From Trachelipus rathkii (taxonomy: Eukaryota > Arthropoda > Malacostraca > Isopoda > Trachelipodidae), in the NCBI GenBank assembly GCA_015478945.1, contig JABUQX010097292.1, positions 17,501 to 50,000 of the forward strand: a stretch of DNA of 32,500 nucleotides. Direction: 5' to 3'. The translations under genes were made by a program, and so were the position numbers. Positions 11,779-25,210 of this stretch are shown here, piece after piece; the first letter of the stretch is position 1; each line of letters begins with the position of its first letter. The notes below the pieces were generated by a model. It was not told the origin of the DNA. It was given only the letters and a program-made list of their open reading frames with translations, and did no database searches.

Positions 11779-13000
11779 TTTATTAAAAGCTGCATAGGTC
11801 TATTGCAGAGCTGAGTCTAAAATAATATTTATTATTCGTGGCACTTTTTTGTATATATCTCGACATCAGATGTTTAGTAGTTTCCCAATTTATTATTGTG
11901 AATGAGGGATATTGAAAGAATTTCAGCACTCCGAGGATGTACACATATATTATTCTTCTAAAGTTTATAAAAAAATTAGAACTTTATGTATGATTCAACC
12001 AGGATCCAAATGTAGAAATAAGACATATTAAATTAAATGATTGGATGTTATATGCATAAGTGCAAATAGCCTCGATAACAAAGAGCGTTCCTTTGCTGGT
12101 AAAATTGGAGCCTGTGGGATGTAGATCCCTTTAAAATTAGGTGACGACAACAAAGTCAGTATTCCGGGTATACGTCATGTGACTATCTGGGGACAAATGT
12201 CAGTCTTGTACCGCGCGAGTGAGGATATAGTAACTAAAATATAAGTAATGATAAGACATTTATATTCATACAAAGTCACTAATTATATTTATACCTATAT
12301 ATTTCATGCATGATAGATAAATTACCCTTTTACAATTATATATTATAGTTCTCCAGACATTACTTTAGAGTATACGATTTATTTATTACCAGGGTTGGAA
12401 TTAGGTATAACTTATAATTGACAATTTATTTAATATTATTTTATATTATATTAATTTATTCTTAGCGAGTTCATAATATTCATACATATTTTACTATACT
12501 AGATAAAGTAACTATTATACGTACGTGAGTGAGATTATATCGTTCTCAACAGTGTATCATATCTCTCAAAAAACTAGTGTATTTATTCTTGCACACAATT
12601 AAATCATAACAATGCAAATAGATATAGTCGACATAAATACGCTAAAAATATAATGGAAACCTTACATCAGTCTATCATATCATTATGTGTGATCATTTCA
12701 CGCGTATTTTATTCTATTTTGAGCATTGCACTCTTAATAAATTTCCTATTATATACAAATTGGCTTAACCTACGAATACCAATCACCTTGTCAATACTAC
12801 TTATATCTACAATAAGAGTTAAGAGTTCAACCTAATTGTTCTGCAGTTTTTGCCACAATATTATGTTCGAGGGTAGATATATAGTGAACACGGAGCTTCT
12901 ACTGCTGAAGTCTAGTACAGCTTCTGAGTTGAGATATAGATAGTGGATAATATAACACAATGATTTGTTACGCTGCAGTGAAAAATAGTATTTAAATTAA
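11779..13000. other. Anonymous AT-rich sequence, no gene seen
   Basis: No convincing gene. A 60-codon plus frame at 12653-12835 starts with ATG and encodes a hydrophobic Ile/Leu/Ser-rich peptide, but this is what AT-rich sequence gives by chance and nothing supports it. Confidence 0.5.
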
Positions 13001-14559
<1,559 letters not shown>

Positions 14560-15060
14560 ACAAGATTGGAGGAGTTGTTGTTGCTATGGCTTCATGTGTT
14601 AATGTGTCACACTAATTAGTAGTACTGTAATAAGAAGGTGATCAGTATTATAAAGTGAGCACCCAAAGTTATTCAGTAATGGCTTAATACTGGGGCGTTT
14701 GATTAGTAAAGTAATGATTACTAAAAATGAGTAGATGAACGCATTAGAGAGGTTGTATGTGGTAGTAAGAAGTACTAGCGTACATGAGAGTTATAAAATA
14801 CAGGTATCAAAAACTCTCTCTCAAGCTTCTGGATTCGAAACGATGGATCATATGTTACGATTATATTTTGGTTAAAGCGGATGTATGGTGGTGAATTATG
14901 TGCTGTAAGAATAGAGTGGATCGATACTAATGACTGCTACGAAGGTGAGATATGAGAATGATTTGTGAGCAGCGCCGAATAATATAGTATACTTAACAGA
15001 GATGTATAGCTGGGTTTGGAGGGGGTTGATTGTGGTTTTATGCCCATTAGGAATAGAATA
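14560..15060 (+). pseudogene. Old RTE retrotransposon 3' half
   Basis: This segment aligns in order with the younger RTE copy near the right end of the window. Matching blocks, relic versus younger copy: AATAAGAA at about 14630 versus 31824; CCAAAGTT...TTCAG...CTGGGC at 14673-14698 versus 31838-31870; ATGAACGCATTAGAGAG (14735-14751) versus ATGAACGTATTAGAGAG (31907-31923), followed by TTGTATGTGGT versus TTGTGTGGTGT; TTTTGGTT...GGATGTAT.GTGG at 14869-14893 versus 32014-32034; AGAGTGGAT.GA, then GAAGG.GAG..ATG and GAGCAG.GC.GAATA at 14915-14985 versus 32070-32140; and GATGTATAGCTGGGTTTGGA near 15001 versus the end of the coding region. In the family this part encodes the region after the RT, carrying the W-F-G-H-V-E-R-M motif, which is itself too eroded here to read. 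All frames are broken and no RT is recognisable upstream. Confidence 0.7.
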
Positions 15061-17201
15061 ATACCACATTGATCAGAGTATTAACACATTTAGGAGGCCG
15101 GTACGGTTACTTTTAAGCTCAGAGGTGTTTTTTGATATGAGTGGCATAACTGATTTATCTACTGGTGAGTTATTATAATAGGAGACGGTGAAATAGGGGC
15201 TTATTTTTTGAATTATTCTAACTATACGATTGTTATGCGCTTGAGTTTCATACCGTAAGCACAAATTCACAATTGGCTTCCAATTGGCGCAGTGCTGGTT
15301 CTGATCCAACAACATAGGGAGAATTGGAATATATCTTAAATGCGAATCTAGAACTAAATATGATTTTTACTGTGAAAGAACTATTGAAATACAGCTTTCA
15401 GATAAGGCCAAGATGGAGACGAATGCTAGTTCTACTTGAACTAGGGTGAAACATACCATATGAGTGTATTAACCTAAGGACTTAGCTTACTAAATCAACA
15501 TTGAGGCCCGAGATAAATAGTCTTAATTATGAAGAGCTCTGTATAATATATCAAGACAGACGAGACATAAAAAGCTCATCCGTCTGGTCCCCGTAAAGGG
15601 CGATAAGCCTCTCTTGATGAGTATGGTTATAAAATTAATATTATATAGTATATATATTATATTATATTAATTTATAATAATATATATATATATGAATAAT
15701 ATATATAAAAATTAATATATTATATATTAATATCTATATATATATTAATGTTAATTTATATTTAGGGGTATAATTATTGTATATAATAATCCTAAAAATA
15801 CTGAACTGGGGTGTTTCGTAACATGTGGGACACAATGAATTGATAAATTTAGAGACCATCAATAAATAAAATGTTTATTCATATAGCCAATAAATTTATT
15901 AAAATAGAAGTTTTTAAAAAATATGTTCGCTATCAATTTTTAATTTATATTGAAATATAAGTTTTTAATAATATAATATAGAACTTATACCTAATAATCG
16001 AATGGCTATAGACCCTAAATTATTCTACTCGGAGTCAATCCATCGTCTCCTGATATACGTTAGATGATGGAGTAACAGTTAATATACTGACTTATCAAAT
16101 AAAAACCAGTTAATAATATATGTATTTAATAAAGAACATAGTGAGCAGTATGAGTAGTTTTATTATGTGTAATACTATGAGATTCGATATTTTAATAATA
16201 GGTGTGATGTTTATACAGAATGTATGTTTTATTTCTATATAAAGATAAAAGTATATCTTAGTGTACCATATCGTGAAGTTCAGATGAGATTGTTTGAGGT
16301 GACAGTTTATTATTCGAGAAGAACTTACGAATAAAATTTAAAAATTGCATTGTTATAAATATTATTAATAATAATCCGAAATTTAGTTGAAATAGTTTGA
16401 CTTTCATCATAATAAATAAAATGATGTATGTATTTATCAATTATATTGTCGAATTAGTCCTGATAATAAACTTTCTTTGCAAGATGCATAAATAGTATTC
16501 ATAGAACATCTCTCAAATTTGCTATATCTAATAATGTGTTGGACCTCAAAATATCAGATCAAACTTGTATAACAATAAAGTAATTTGACCATTTTAAGAA
16601 AACTATAGTGCTGATTACGTGGCAAATTTACGGCGTTATTATATTGGTGTTCATTACTTTATAAATATTTAAACATTTATTTAGGAATTCTTTAAAAGAT
16701 AGTATTAGGTAGGTGTGTTGATTAAAAATATATTAACATTGTAATAGCTGGCACTTCTAAGTTATATTTGTAAACTAATTTATTATTTAAGTAACATACA
16801 TATTTGACAATATATTTGGAAAAAAATTTTATTCAATAAGGCCGCAAATGTAATTTTGACTATAATCTTGATATAAACTTCATCCTATTAAAATAGTACG
16901 TAATTTTATGAATTATTAATATTATTATTTATTCGTATTAATTATATATATATATATTTAACTTAATATATATATATATATATAGTATATAAGTTGTACA
17001 TAAAATTCATTAAAAAGGACTGATAAATAGGTTGATAGGGAGAGATCTGATAAATAGATGGTAGGACGGTGAAGTTGAGAGGGATGGTATATTTTAAAAA
17101 ATTGCCGGAAACAGTAGGGTTGATTTTATAGGTTAAGTTAATGTGGCATAGAGTTAATCATCTCCACAGTATATGAGATAATACGATTGTATACAAACAA
17201 T
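15061..17201. other. Anonymous AT-rich sequence, no gene seen
   Basis: 15620-15770 and 16930-16985 are TA-rich. At 15555-15585, CAGACGAG and CTCATCCGTCTG can form a small hairpin. Minus-strand frames of 60-80 codons at 15073-15315 and 16258-16440 have no recognisable content. Confidence 0.5.
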
Positions 17202-17204
17202 TCA

Positions 17205-17639
17205 GTGATGCGAGATTCTCTTGTGGCAATTATAGATAAATTGACAACTTTCCCTCCAAGAGAGAAAGCTCATAAAAAAACAAGCGCTATATTGATCTTT
17301 TGGGGGGCGCGGTGTGGGTATCATGGGACTGTTCCAAATAGCGTCATTAAATATATGTAGTATTTTTACCTCTTGGTGTGTGTAACCGAGTATTACACGC
17401 TGACGTTGCGAGATTATTAGTAGAGAAACGAGCATGGGCTGGTACATTTGCTCATGGAGCGCTGCGTGAAGGGAGGGCGGCAGGAGATCCCCGTCGACAC
17501 GCGGTGGTCTGCGGAGAGGAGACGAAATTGAGCGGGGTTCGGAGACCTACCTCCGCGTGGGGGGAGATGCATCGAGTCCTACCTCTGCGAACGTTAGTTC
17601 CCGCACGGAGGCCTGAGCGTAGTCCTCTACGACCCTAGC
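17205..17639 (-). pseudogene. GC-rich island with a near-open frame, unknown
   Basis: 17380-17690 is the first clearly G+C-rich stretch after 2160 and stands out against A+T-rich flanks. On the minus strand one frame stays open from 17639 to 17205, about 144 codons, with a single stop (TAG at 17549-17547). Its first part reads V-V-E-D-Y-A-Q-A-S-V-R-E-L-T-F-A-E-V-G, which looks like ordinary protein. On the plus strand an 86-codon frame (17378-17638, GTG start) rich in Arg, Ala and Gly also has no stop, so the strand assignment is uncertain. No domain is recognised on either strand. The GC contrast suggests an insert or an old exon-like piece; chance openness in GC-rich DNA is the main alternative. 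Confidence 0.3.
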
Positions 17640-17699
17640 TCATTCTGGTGTCGGTACTAAATGCCATCCGCCGGGTCACTTCGTATATAAAATAAATTC

Positions 17700-20600
17700 T
17701 AATATGAACACTTTAATACCTGATTCTTATTGTATTTTTTATAGCATAGTTCTCAAGGTATAATATTTGTCTTAGTAGTGGTAATATCATAATATTAGTA
17801 GTAATAATCATTGCTGAATACTTACTACATTATATATATATTTGATATATATTAAACTTAAATATATTAAATTAATTAATATTATATATATAAATCAATT
17901 ATCATTTATATAATATATTAATAAAATATATAAATTTATATATATATATATTTTAATTATATTATATTATGTATATATTTCTATGATATACTGGATTAGA
18001 TATTCGAAGTATTAATTCTAAGGATTTTATTCGATATATTATCGATAAATCTTGAATATGAGAAGCACTTAAATACCAGAATGTAACGTTTTACGCACTA
18101 TATATAGTATAATATATTTATATATATACTATAGTATAGAATAGGATTAATCCCTCCGATTCAAATCATATATGTATTATTATAAAATCTAAAATTAATG
18201 GCCTTAAGTAAATATCCAGGAATCCTTGCTGGGAAATGTCCTGGTCCCCAAGTTGCCCCCCCTGGAAAATGTGTTATAACAACAAATACGTTAATATATG
18301 TTTCAAAACAGGGATGAATATTTATCAATCCTGGTAAATATTTATTAAACATATATAGTACATACTGTATATAAATTAATACTATAAATTAATTAATTCT
18401 ACATATATATATATGGTTAATAATTTTATGAATAATGATTAGAAGGCCTATTAGAGACCTTATAATTATATGAGTTTCCTCGCAAAATATTAAATAGATA
18501 TATATATTTTTTATCCTATATTATTAGATACCTATAATATCAAATAGAATACCTATATACTCTGATGAGATCACGATAAGCAGGGCCTTGTGTGCTGAGC
18601 GAGTTAAAGTCTACTCGGTCTAAATCATCTGAATACCTCCGTTGTGATGAAAGCATAAGGATGCGAGCGTTATAGGACCACAGTCTTAACTTGGCTTACT
18701 CATTGAATAATGTAGCTCTGAAAAGACGTTTTAATTACCAATCTCACAATCTATAGTGGGTTACTTTACTATGCTCGGCGACTGCGATGACGCGCAGCGA
18801 ATCGCGCTTTTGGAACAATGGACAGAGACACTGATCATCCCCTCATTCTTTTCGTGAGAGTCTGATTGCGTCGTTCGAACACTGAACCAGAGTACTTGGG
18901 ATATTAGAACGTATGAAACGGTCGCCTGGGAGCCGTCATCAATATAAGTAGTGTAGGGCAGCTCTTTTCTATGAGAAGGAATATTTTCTGGTACTGTCCC
19001 AATTATCTTCTGTTGAATCTAACTGAGGCGGAACACCTAAAGACTATATCATAGGTAACCTTCCGTATAACATCTACATAATTATTTATTTTAACAAAAT
19101 TTCCTCCATTTTTGTGGCCTACCTGTCTTTCAGTTCAGTTTCATTATTTCTCTGATGGCTTTTCTAAGCTCAGTGGGTTACAGCACCAATTAATATAGCA
19201 GGAAGAGTTATCATAAAGATCAGTGACTACTTAGAAACTATCTTTTGGGGGGGGCCGCAATCTAAAAATGGGCTTTTCCCTAGATTATAGTATTATATAA
19301 TGTGAACATACTGTTTATGGATGCTTATAAGAGGTTTTCTGTTGTGGCGTACAGATTATCTATTTATATTTTTTTTTTATGTGTATTATTTTATTTTTAT
19401 GATTCTCATTTACGAACTCTCCACATAATCACTCTTCTATCAAAAGCAACTAAAGCGGGACTACTACTAACTAGCTATTACCCTGCACCTACTGACTATG
19501 TACTTATCTTACTCATGCATATGATATTATCCTGAGAAGGTCTGTAGTCGTAAGAATTATGCGATAAATTCAGTAATAACTGATAAACATAACCTATAGA
19601 AGTATATGGAGGAGTCGTCAAAAAGTTTGCTATTCCACTGTGGGTCTATACATAATGTACACTGGTAAAAATCTATACAAGTAATTTTATAGTAAATAAC
19701 GCTTAATATGAATATGAAAAGTTTTGCATTATAAATGAATCTGTAGTTGCAAGAAAAAGTACAGTAAATCAAAACTCGAGAAAATGAAACTGAAAACAGT
19801 TGGCCTTTCTGAAACACACTCATCTTCATAATCTCCCAGCATGCACTTCTCCCCTCTTTCCCTTTAAATTGGCTCTATGGTTGTTTGACGAAAATTAATA
19901 TTTTATATATTTAACACGCTAGTATATATTTAATGTTATCCTTATATGTGAAGGCAAATTAATTATCCGTGTGCCTAATCTATAATTAATTGTATTAAAT
20001 TGTTTTTACCTACACAGATGAATTTTGGGACTATTCGGAAACTTTATAATAAGTATTATTTATTTTTATACTTATATATATATAGTATATATACTATATA
20101 TTATATAATATATAATATATAACTATTATATATGTAATAAATTATTTATTATAATGATGTTGGATGTAAGTAATATGTTAATCAAATAATCGAGGAAATT
20201 ATCATGCTACTCTCCCTGATAAGGTGTACTATAGTATTATATATTTTTTTTAAATTATACTTCATAGGTAAGTATTATGGCGCGTTAAGTAAATTTATTT
20301 ATCTAACGAGGTAAACACTATAGTGGAAAAGCGTGATAAACTACTGGCCAGAACTAAAAATTATTAAAATATAGAATTCGTGTGCAGTACATAGTATCAA
20401 ATTTATAAAGGATATATGATAAGTGCTACAGTTGATGTATTTCCTTTTTGAAGCATTTCTGTACTATTCCTCATGATTATATAGGAAACTTCTTGTAGCA
20501 TAAGCAGGCCGATGAGCGAAATAAACTTGTTTCTATTCTCTGGTTTTTTTTGTATTATCAAGGTCACTAAAAATCGGTGAAGTACCTTTGAATATTGCCC

Positions 20601-21367
20601 GGAAGGACTGATAGGGAACTGTTCGTCTATGTTATACGAAAATCATTATAGTTAGAAGTCACGGAAAAATAGAGGCAAACAGTCTTGCTCGTCTCTTCGC
20701 GAATAATAAGCACTTAAGTATTGGTTGGGGATTCATAGAAAGACCCATTTAGACGGAAGTATGTGAATTAAATTTGTCCAGAAATTAAATTTTCCTCATA
20801 TTTGAACAATACAGTCTTGAATAATTATTCTCATACATATGTGTTCTTCTGTAATAAGATGATATCATTAGAATGTATATATAAATAATAGATAACTTAT
20901 AATAAAGAGTTCTTCGTTTGGCGTATTTCCACAAACTTATCTTCTTATTGCTATGAGCAAGAGTGATTTCCACTTTTTTTAACAAAGCCGCTTGCTTTTT
21001 TACTATATATATATTTGGCCCGCGGGCATGCAATTAATATTATAAAGATGCGGAGCCTCCCTTCCTGTGGAGATGAGTTTAATTTTGCTGTTGCCGAGTT
21101 GCGCCCCAGGAAGATGATTCACCCTCTCTAGAATCGCATACTGACCCGCGCGTTTCAGTGACTGGCTAAGAGGGCGCTAATCTAATGATCTAAAAGATGA
21201 GAAATGAATTTAAGTGGTAATTGATTCAAAAGCTGAAAAGTGCCCAAATAATATCAAAAAAATTCAGTAATGGTGGCTCTACTATGAATAGTGATCAGCA
21301 TATAGTATGCTAGGAATATATACCCACAGATAACCACAATAAATCTAACAAATATAAAAATTCTTGT
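17700..21367. other. Anonymous AT-rich sequence, no gene seen
   Basis: TA-rich tracts lie at 17830-17975, 18100-18135 and 20060-20160. A C7 run at 18256-18262 and a G8 run at 19246-19253 resemble the G6 at 17301-17306, which like the second follows CTTTT. 18590-18640 vaguely resembles the first half of a tRNA-derived sequence (GCTGAGCGAGTTAAAG), but no B box follows. Short frames here are not convincing genes. Confidence 0.45.
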
Positions 21368-21369
21368 TC

Positions 21370-21480
21370 GAGGCGTTTTTGGTCAGATAGCGTCTCTATT
21401 ACAACTAATTCATCACATACTATAGAAATATATAGCGCTGTGAATGATATTAAAACCATAATAATAGTTTAAAACGCCTC
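21370..21480. repeat. 11-bp inverted repeat pair
   Basis: CGAGGCGTTTT at about 21369-21379 and AAAACGCCTCG at about 21471-21481 are perfect reverse complements about 90 bases apart. The intervening sequence is AT-rich and unrecognised. They could be ends of a very small element or a chance pairing made notable by the GC content of the arms. Confidence 0.5.
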
Positions 21481-21537
21481 GCTGATTGTTTTCTAGTGAA
21501 GCATAAGATTGATTATCACTCTCATCGAAATAGATAT

Positions 21538-22345
21538 CTATATACCTCTAATCGTCACTGGACACACACCAATTAACAAAAAGAATAATAAATATAAAAA
21601 AAAAATAAAAAAAACAAAAAAACAGAAAGCGGTCCTAAAGAGGAATTTAACATGCCTAGCATAAAAAAAACGAATTCTCTCTCTAACCGATTTATAAGAC
21701 CGTGGAATCGGGTAGCTGGGAAGAGTCAATGGTATACACTTCACATCTCATCAAATAGCATCTCTGCAAGTTTACTACCCTCTTTCCCCCCAAGATCTCC
21801 CATTTCCGATAAGAGAAGCAAACTTGCGAACTCGAATGAGGCGTTAACAGGAGTCCATGTGACCTCAATACCCGTCTTACACAAGCAAAAAGATCTCTTG
21901 TTACTCTATTCATTTCTTCCCTTAAACTAGTCATCTCCCCTCGATGTGGCGCGGTGATCTCCCAATGACAGATCTGTTCCTATTCGCGAGGGTCGTCCAT
22001 TCATGGCCATAAGTTGCGCACTATACTTTTCCTAATTACCATATGCAGACTTGGTTACCACCAGGGGATGAGGGCGCGGGCCCGTTCTCTCAAAACCTGT
22101 GAGGAGACAGGGTACTTGACACCAAGAGAGGAATCAGATGAGAATATTATAGCATCCGGTATTATCCCCTTAATTCCCCCCATGATATTAGGTTTGTCTA
22201 TAACCATGTATTTCAAATTTTCCATTCGGGGGGAGATTGCTTTCACAAAGCTTAATTGCTTCTGATCGACGGTACAGCTTTCCGTCTCTATCTCAAAGTC
22301 CTCGATAGGTAGTCTCCTACAATTTGAGTCGTAGAAATTTATCAA
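21538..22345 (-). pseudogene. Decayed gene, about 270 codons, unknown family
   Basis: On the minus strand a single frame runs from 22345 to about 21905 with three stops (TAA 22057-22055, TGA 22003-22001, TAG 21982-21980). A shift near 21890 then moves it into a frame that stays open to TGA at 21743-21741. The translation looks like real protein: M-V-I-D-K-P-N-I-M-G-G-I-K-G, then I-V-R-N-L-W-P, then M-T-S-L-R-E-E-M-N-R-V, and after the shift S-E-M-G-D-L-G-G-K-E-G-S-K-L-A-E-M. A further piece (R-I-R-F-F-Y-A-R-H-V-K-F) follows in another frame near 21690-21650 and ends in a T-rich run. I recognise no family. Plus-strand frames of 83-92 codons overlap the same DNA and could be the real ones, but they do not link up in one frame as the minus-strand pieces do. 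Confidence 0.4.
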
Positions 22346-22797
22346 ACAAAGGAGAAAAAAAAAAAATAAGAAGAACTTTTCCTTTCATTCACTCTACGCA
22401 AGAGTTTCGCGATGGTTTATGTGAAGATATAATCTCGGAAATTTACTGATCTCTGCTGATGCGGAATAAACAGTTCTTCCTTTTCTGTCTTCATTCGTAT
22501 CGAATTGTTTATTGAACGAAGCATTACAAACCTAATTATACTTCAGCATACTATCCAAGATGAAAGTTTAATGACTTCTGTCCTGCACAGACGATATAGC
22601 AATTCTAGATTAAAATATTACAGAAAGTAGCAGATAATACTTATAATATATAAGAATCTATTATATTAGGAAATGAAATGCTCGACAAATATAGTAATGT
22701 TCTTTTAAGAGAATATTGGTGGAGGCGCTAAGTTCGAAGTCATTACATTCAAGGAGAACAGTTCCCATCACATGAGGAGAGTCGAAATACAGGACAC

Positions 22798-23379
22798 TTA
22801 CAAACACCATTTAATATGTACAAATACATTATAACACAACAAACTATGACATACAATTCCCTTTCCTTCGTTCCATTGTTATAACTGTCAAAGTGTAAAC
22901 AGAGAGTTCTTTCGAGAGATGAAAAGGGCTTCTGCAAGTCTCTCAACCCCCAGGTCGCCAGGGACAGCTGATGAGGTCTGCTGCCAAACGCGACTCGAGC
23001 AGAAGAAACAACCGTTCCCTTTCAAAATAGATAGTAATAGCTCCTAGAGATCGTAAACAGAGCCGCACACTGTAGAAAGTGCGGAGTTGCTAGGCCACCG
23101 AGTTATGTAAACCACACTCCAAATTCCTCCATAGAAGTTACACACATGCCATTCGGAATTTTGTCTGATGTATTCTTTGGTATTCCCCGGCCAATGGAGG
23201 AAAGTCCAAGCAAGTCCATGAGTCACCATCCCTAAAGAAGGCAAGGGAAAAGCATCAGATCCCCCCTCCGAAGCAGGAGTTAGAGGGGGGCGGTGAATAT
23301 TATTAGATGAAAATGATCTGTATTTTATATTATGGGGATTGTTGCTGAAAGTAAAATAATTTTGGCATACGTTCCTCAA
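22798..23379 (-). pseudogene. Decayed gene, about 190 codons, unknown family
   Basis: One minus-strand frame is open from 23379 to TAG at 23046-23044, continues to TGA at 22890-22888, and after one further in-frame stop stays mostly open to about 22800. The composition is protein-like and tryptophan-rich in the middle (M-V-T-H-G-L-A-W-T-F-L-H-W-P-G-N-T-K-E-Y). After the first stop it continues smoothly with A-V-P-G-D-L-G-V-E-R-L-A-E-A-L-F-I-S-R-K. That long coherence across a stop is what I would expect of a recently broken gene. It lies 450 bp from the next decayed frame in the same orientation (21538-22345). No ATG is seen at its left edge, and its beginning touches the ATA/AAT microsatellite at 23385. 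Family unknown. Confidence 0.4.
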
Positions 23380-23384
23380 TAGAG

Positions 23385-23575
23385 GTTTAATATAATTATA
23401 ATAATAATAAATACTGAATAATAAAATGTTTGTATGCTAATGGGTAATAATAAATTAATAATAATAATAAGTAATAATAATAATAATGAATAACTAATCC
23501 AATATAATAATAATAATCATAATAATAGTAATGGATAATTAATTACAACTAATATAATAATAATAATAATAAGGC
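23385..23575. repeat. Imperfect (AAT)n microsatellite
   Basis: ATA/AAT repeats with frequent interruptions (TAATGG, GAATAA, CATAAT). The array separates two decayed minus-strand frames. Confidence 0.9.
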
Positions 23576-23702
23576 GGCCATTAAATAATATCGAGGGGAT
23601 GAATACTGTAAATAATGAATATATTTATATTTAATTTATATTTTATGTACTGTATCTCCTGAGCTAAGCCTCTTACGTAAGATACTCGGGATGCAGAGGT
23701 GC

Positions 23703-23945
23703 TCACTGGCCATGTAAATTGGGAGGCAGGTCATCCGTTTCGGTCTCTTCTTCCCAATGAAGCCGTCTGAGTATTTTGTCGACGGGTATTGACAAGAGTA
23801 TGCTTGAGTGTGACCTCATTAACGCAATACCCAACGCTTGTGCTCTAATAGCGGCTTCTACAACTGGCATGGTCCGTGCCTCCGGCAATATAGTTAATTA
23901 CGTGTAGATTGCTCCGACTCTGGAGGAAAACCATGCGAAGGTCAT
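23703..23945 (-). pseudogene. Decayed gene fragment, 80 codons, unknown family
   Basis: A minus-strand frame begins at an ATG (23945-23943), is broken by TAA at 23900-23898, and then stays open for 64 more codons to TGA at 23705-23703. The main part has a helical, charged look (V-V-E-A-A-I-R-A-Q-A-L-G-I-A-L-M-R-S) and ends with an acidic segment, W-E-E-E-T-E-T-D-D-L-P-P. This does not resemble random translation. Orientation matches the two decayed frames at lower coordinates. No family is recognised. It may be part of one larger broken gene or a separate one. Confidence 0.35.
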
Positions 23946-24736
23946 AGTTAATATTTTGTTCTGTATTTAAAAATTAAATGTTAACAGATTCAGGGAAATT
24001 ATTTCGTTTTAACTACAATTGTTGATAAAAAATATATCATCAAATATAGTAGTCTCTGTTATATCCTTTTGACATCAAGTCTGATAGTTGAGATGCCCAT
24101 TTTACTTCCCTATGGGAGTGAGATGCAGATTATGTCATCGATATTATTTCAATGGTCAAATGAAAGGCGATAGTTCATCGTATAGAACTGATACCGATTA
24201 TGTATTGACTATAGTATTCATTTCGCGGCGAAATTGTTTACAGTGATTGGTAATTTTGGGAACTTACCACCAAACGAGACTATGAATAGTATGAATTTTC
24301 TAACTGACATTATTAATTGCCTATCAATCTTGTATGATTAGGAATTGCGTTTTTTAAAAAAAATTAATCGTTTAATGCGTCTCTACTTAGACATGTTGTA
24401 CTTAACTTCGGAATTACTACAGCACGCAAAGCAGGTCATACAATACTCGACATTATGCAATAACACAATTGTAGAGATAAAGCTTTCATTTGATTATATT
24501 ATTTCATAGTTTCTAATTTTTCTTTTTTTTTATGAGTTTCATAATTATTTTATGTTCATTATGATTTATGCAGCCTTTATAGTTTATTATCAATCTGTGT
24601 AAGGTTGAATACTTTGAAACATTTATAGCTTTGATACAGAGTCCATATTACACTCGGGCCACCAGGCCCCTTCCCCATTCGATCTCCAGCACAGTCCTGC
24701 GATGCAACGAATTTTTACAGCGTGTCGGCCGAAAGG

Positions 24737-25152
24737 TCAGTCTGTATAAGCTGGCGGTTTGACATTCTGTCGTTTGCGAGTGTTGCTGCACATTTGGGCG
24801 GCAGGGATGATTGAACATGACTTAGATGTGCCCTGCGCGCTCTGCATGGCGCTTATCCGGAAAAGCATAGGGGTAGAGCGCGCATGAAGTGTGGCGTGTC
24901 GCGAGTGGGGCATGTATCTACACTGTGGCGTATCTGCTAGTTCGCTTGCAGTAGGGTGTGGTGTGCGCTGGAGAGGAACTTGTACGTAGTCATAGTATCC
25001 AAACTTGCTCATCGAATTGTAGAAGGGCCAATTAATCATAAGAGACTCACCCTTGCATGTCTTTTCCCGTACAGCTATCACTCACCAGCACAGGCTTTGG
25101 TGACACTTTCGATGGTGATCAGGGGTTTCGTTGTGAAGTGTCCAGGAGGCAT
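24737..25152 (-). pseudogene. Decayed gene, about 135 codons, unknown family
   Basis: Two overlapping minus-strand frames join by a single shift. The first has an ATG at 25152-25150 and reads M-P-P-G-H-F-T-T-K-P-L-I-T-I-E-S-V to TGA at 25080-25078. The second is open from 25081 to 24737 (114 codons) and includes I-N-W-P-F-Y-N-S-M-S-K-F-G-Y-Y-D-Y, followed by a Ser/Thr/Pro/His/Cys-rich tail that ends K-P-P-A-Y-T-D. This is the longest unbroken frame in the 21.5-26.2 kb region. No domain is recognised; the scattered Cys and His do not form a spacing I know. A plus-strand frame (24956-25159) overlaps and is shorter. Confidence 0.35.
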
Positions 25153-25210
25153 AAATTGATACCCTTATTGAGAGAATCCTTGCGATTGTGCTGTCGTCGA
25201 TTACCTGCCC

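Noticed and set aside
12653..12835. 60-codon hydrophobic ATG-started frame
   Set aside because: Ile/Leu-rich composition is expected from AT-rich DNA; no supporting context.
18590..18650. Sequence resembling the 5' half of a serine- or leucine-type tRNA-derived SINE
   Set aside because: No B box or tail follows at the expected distance.
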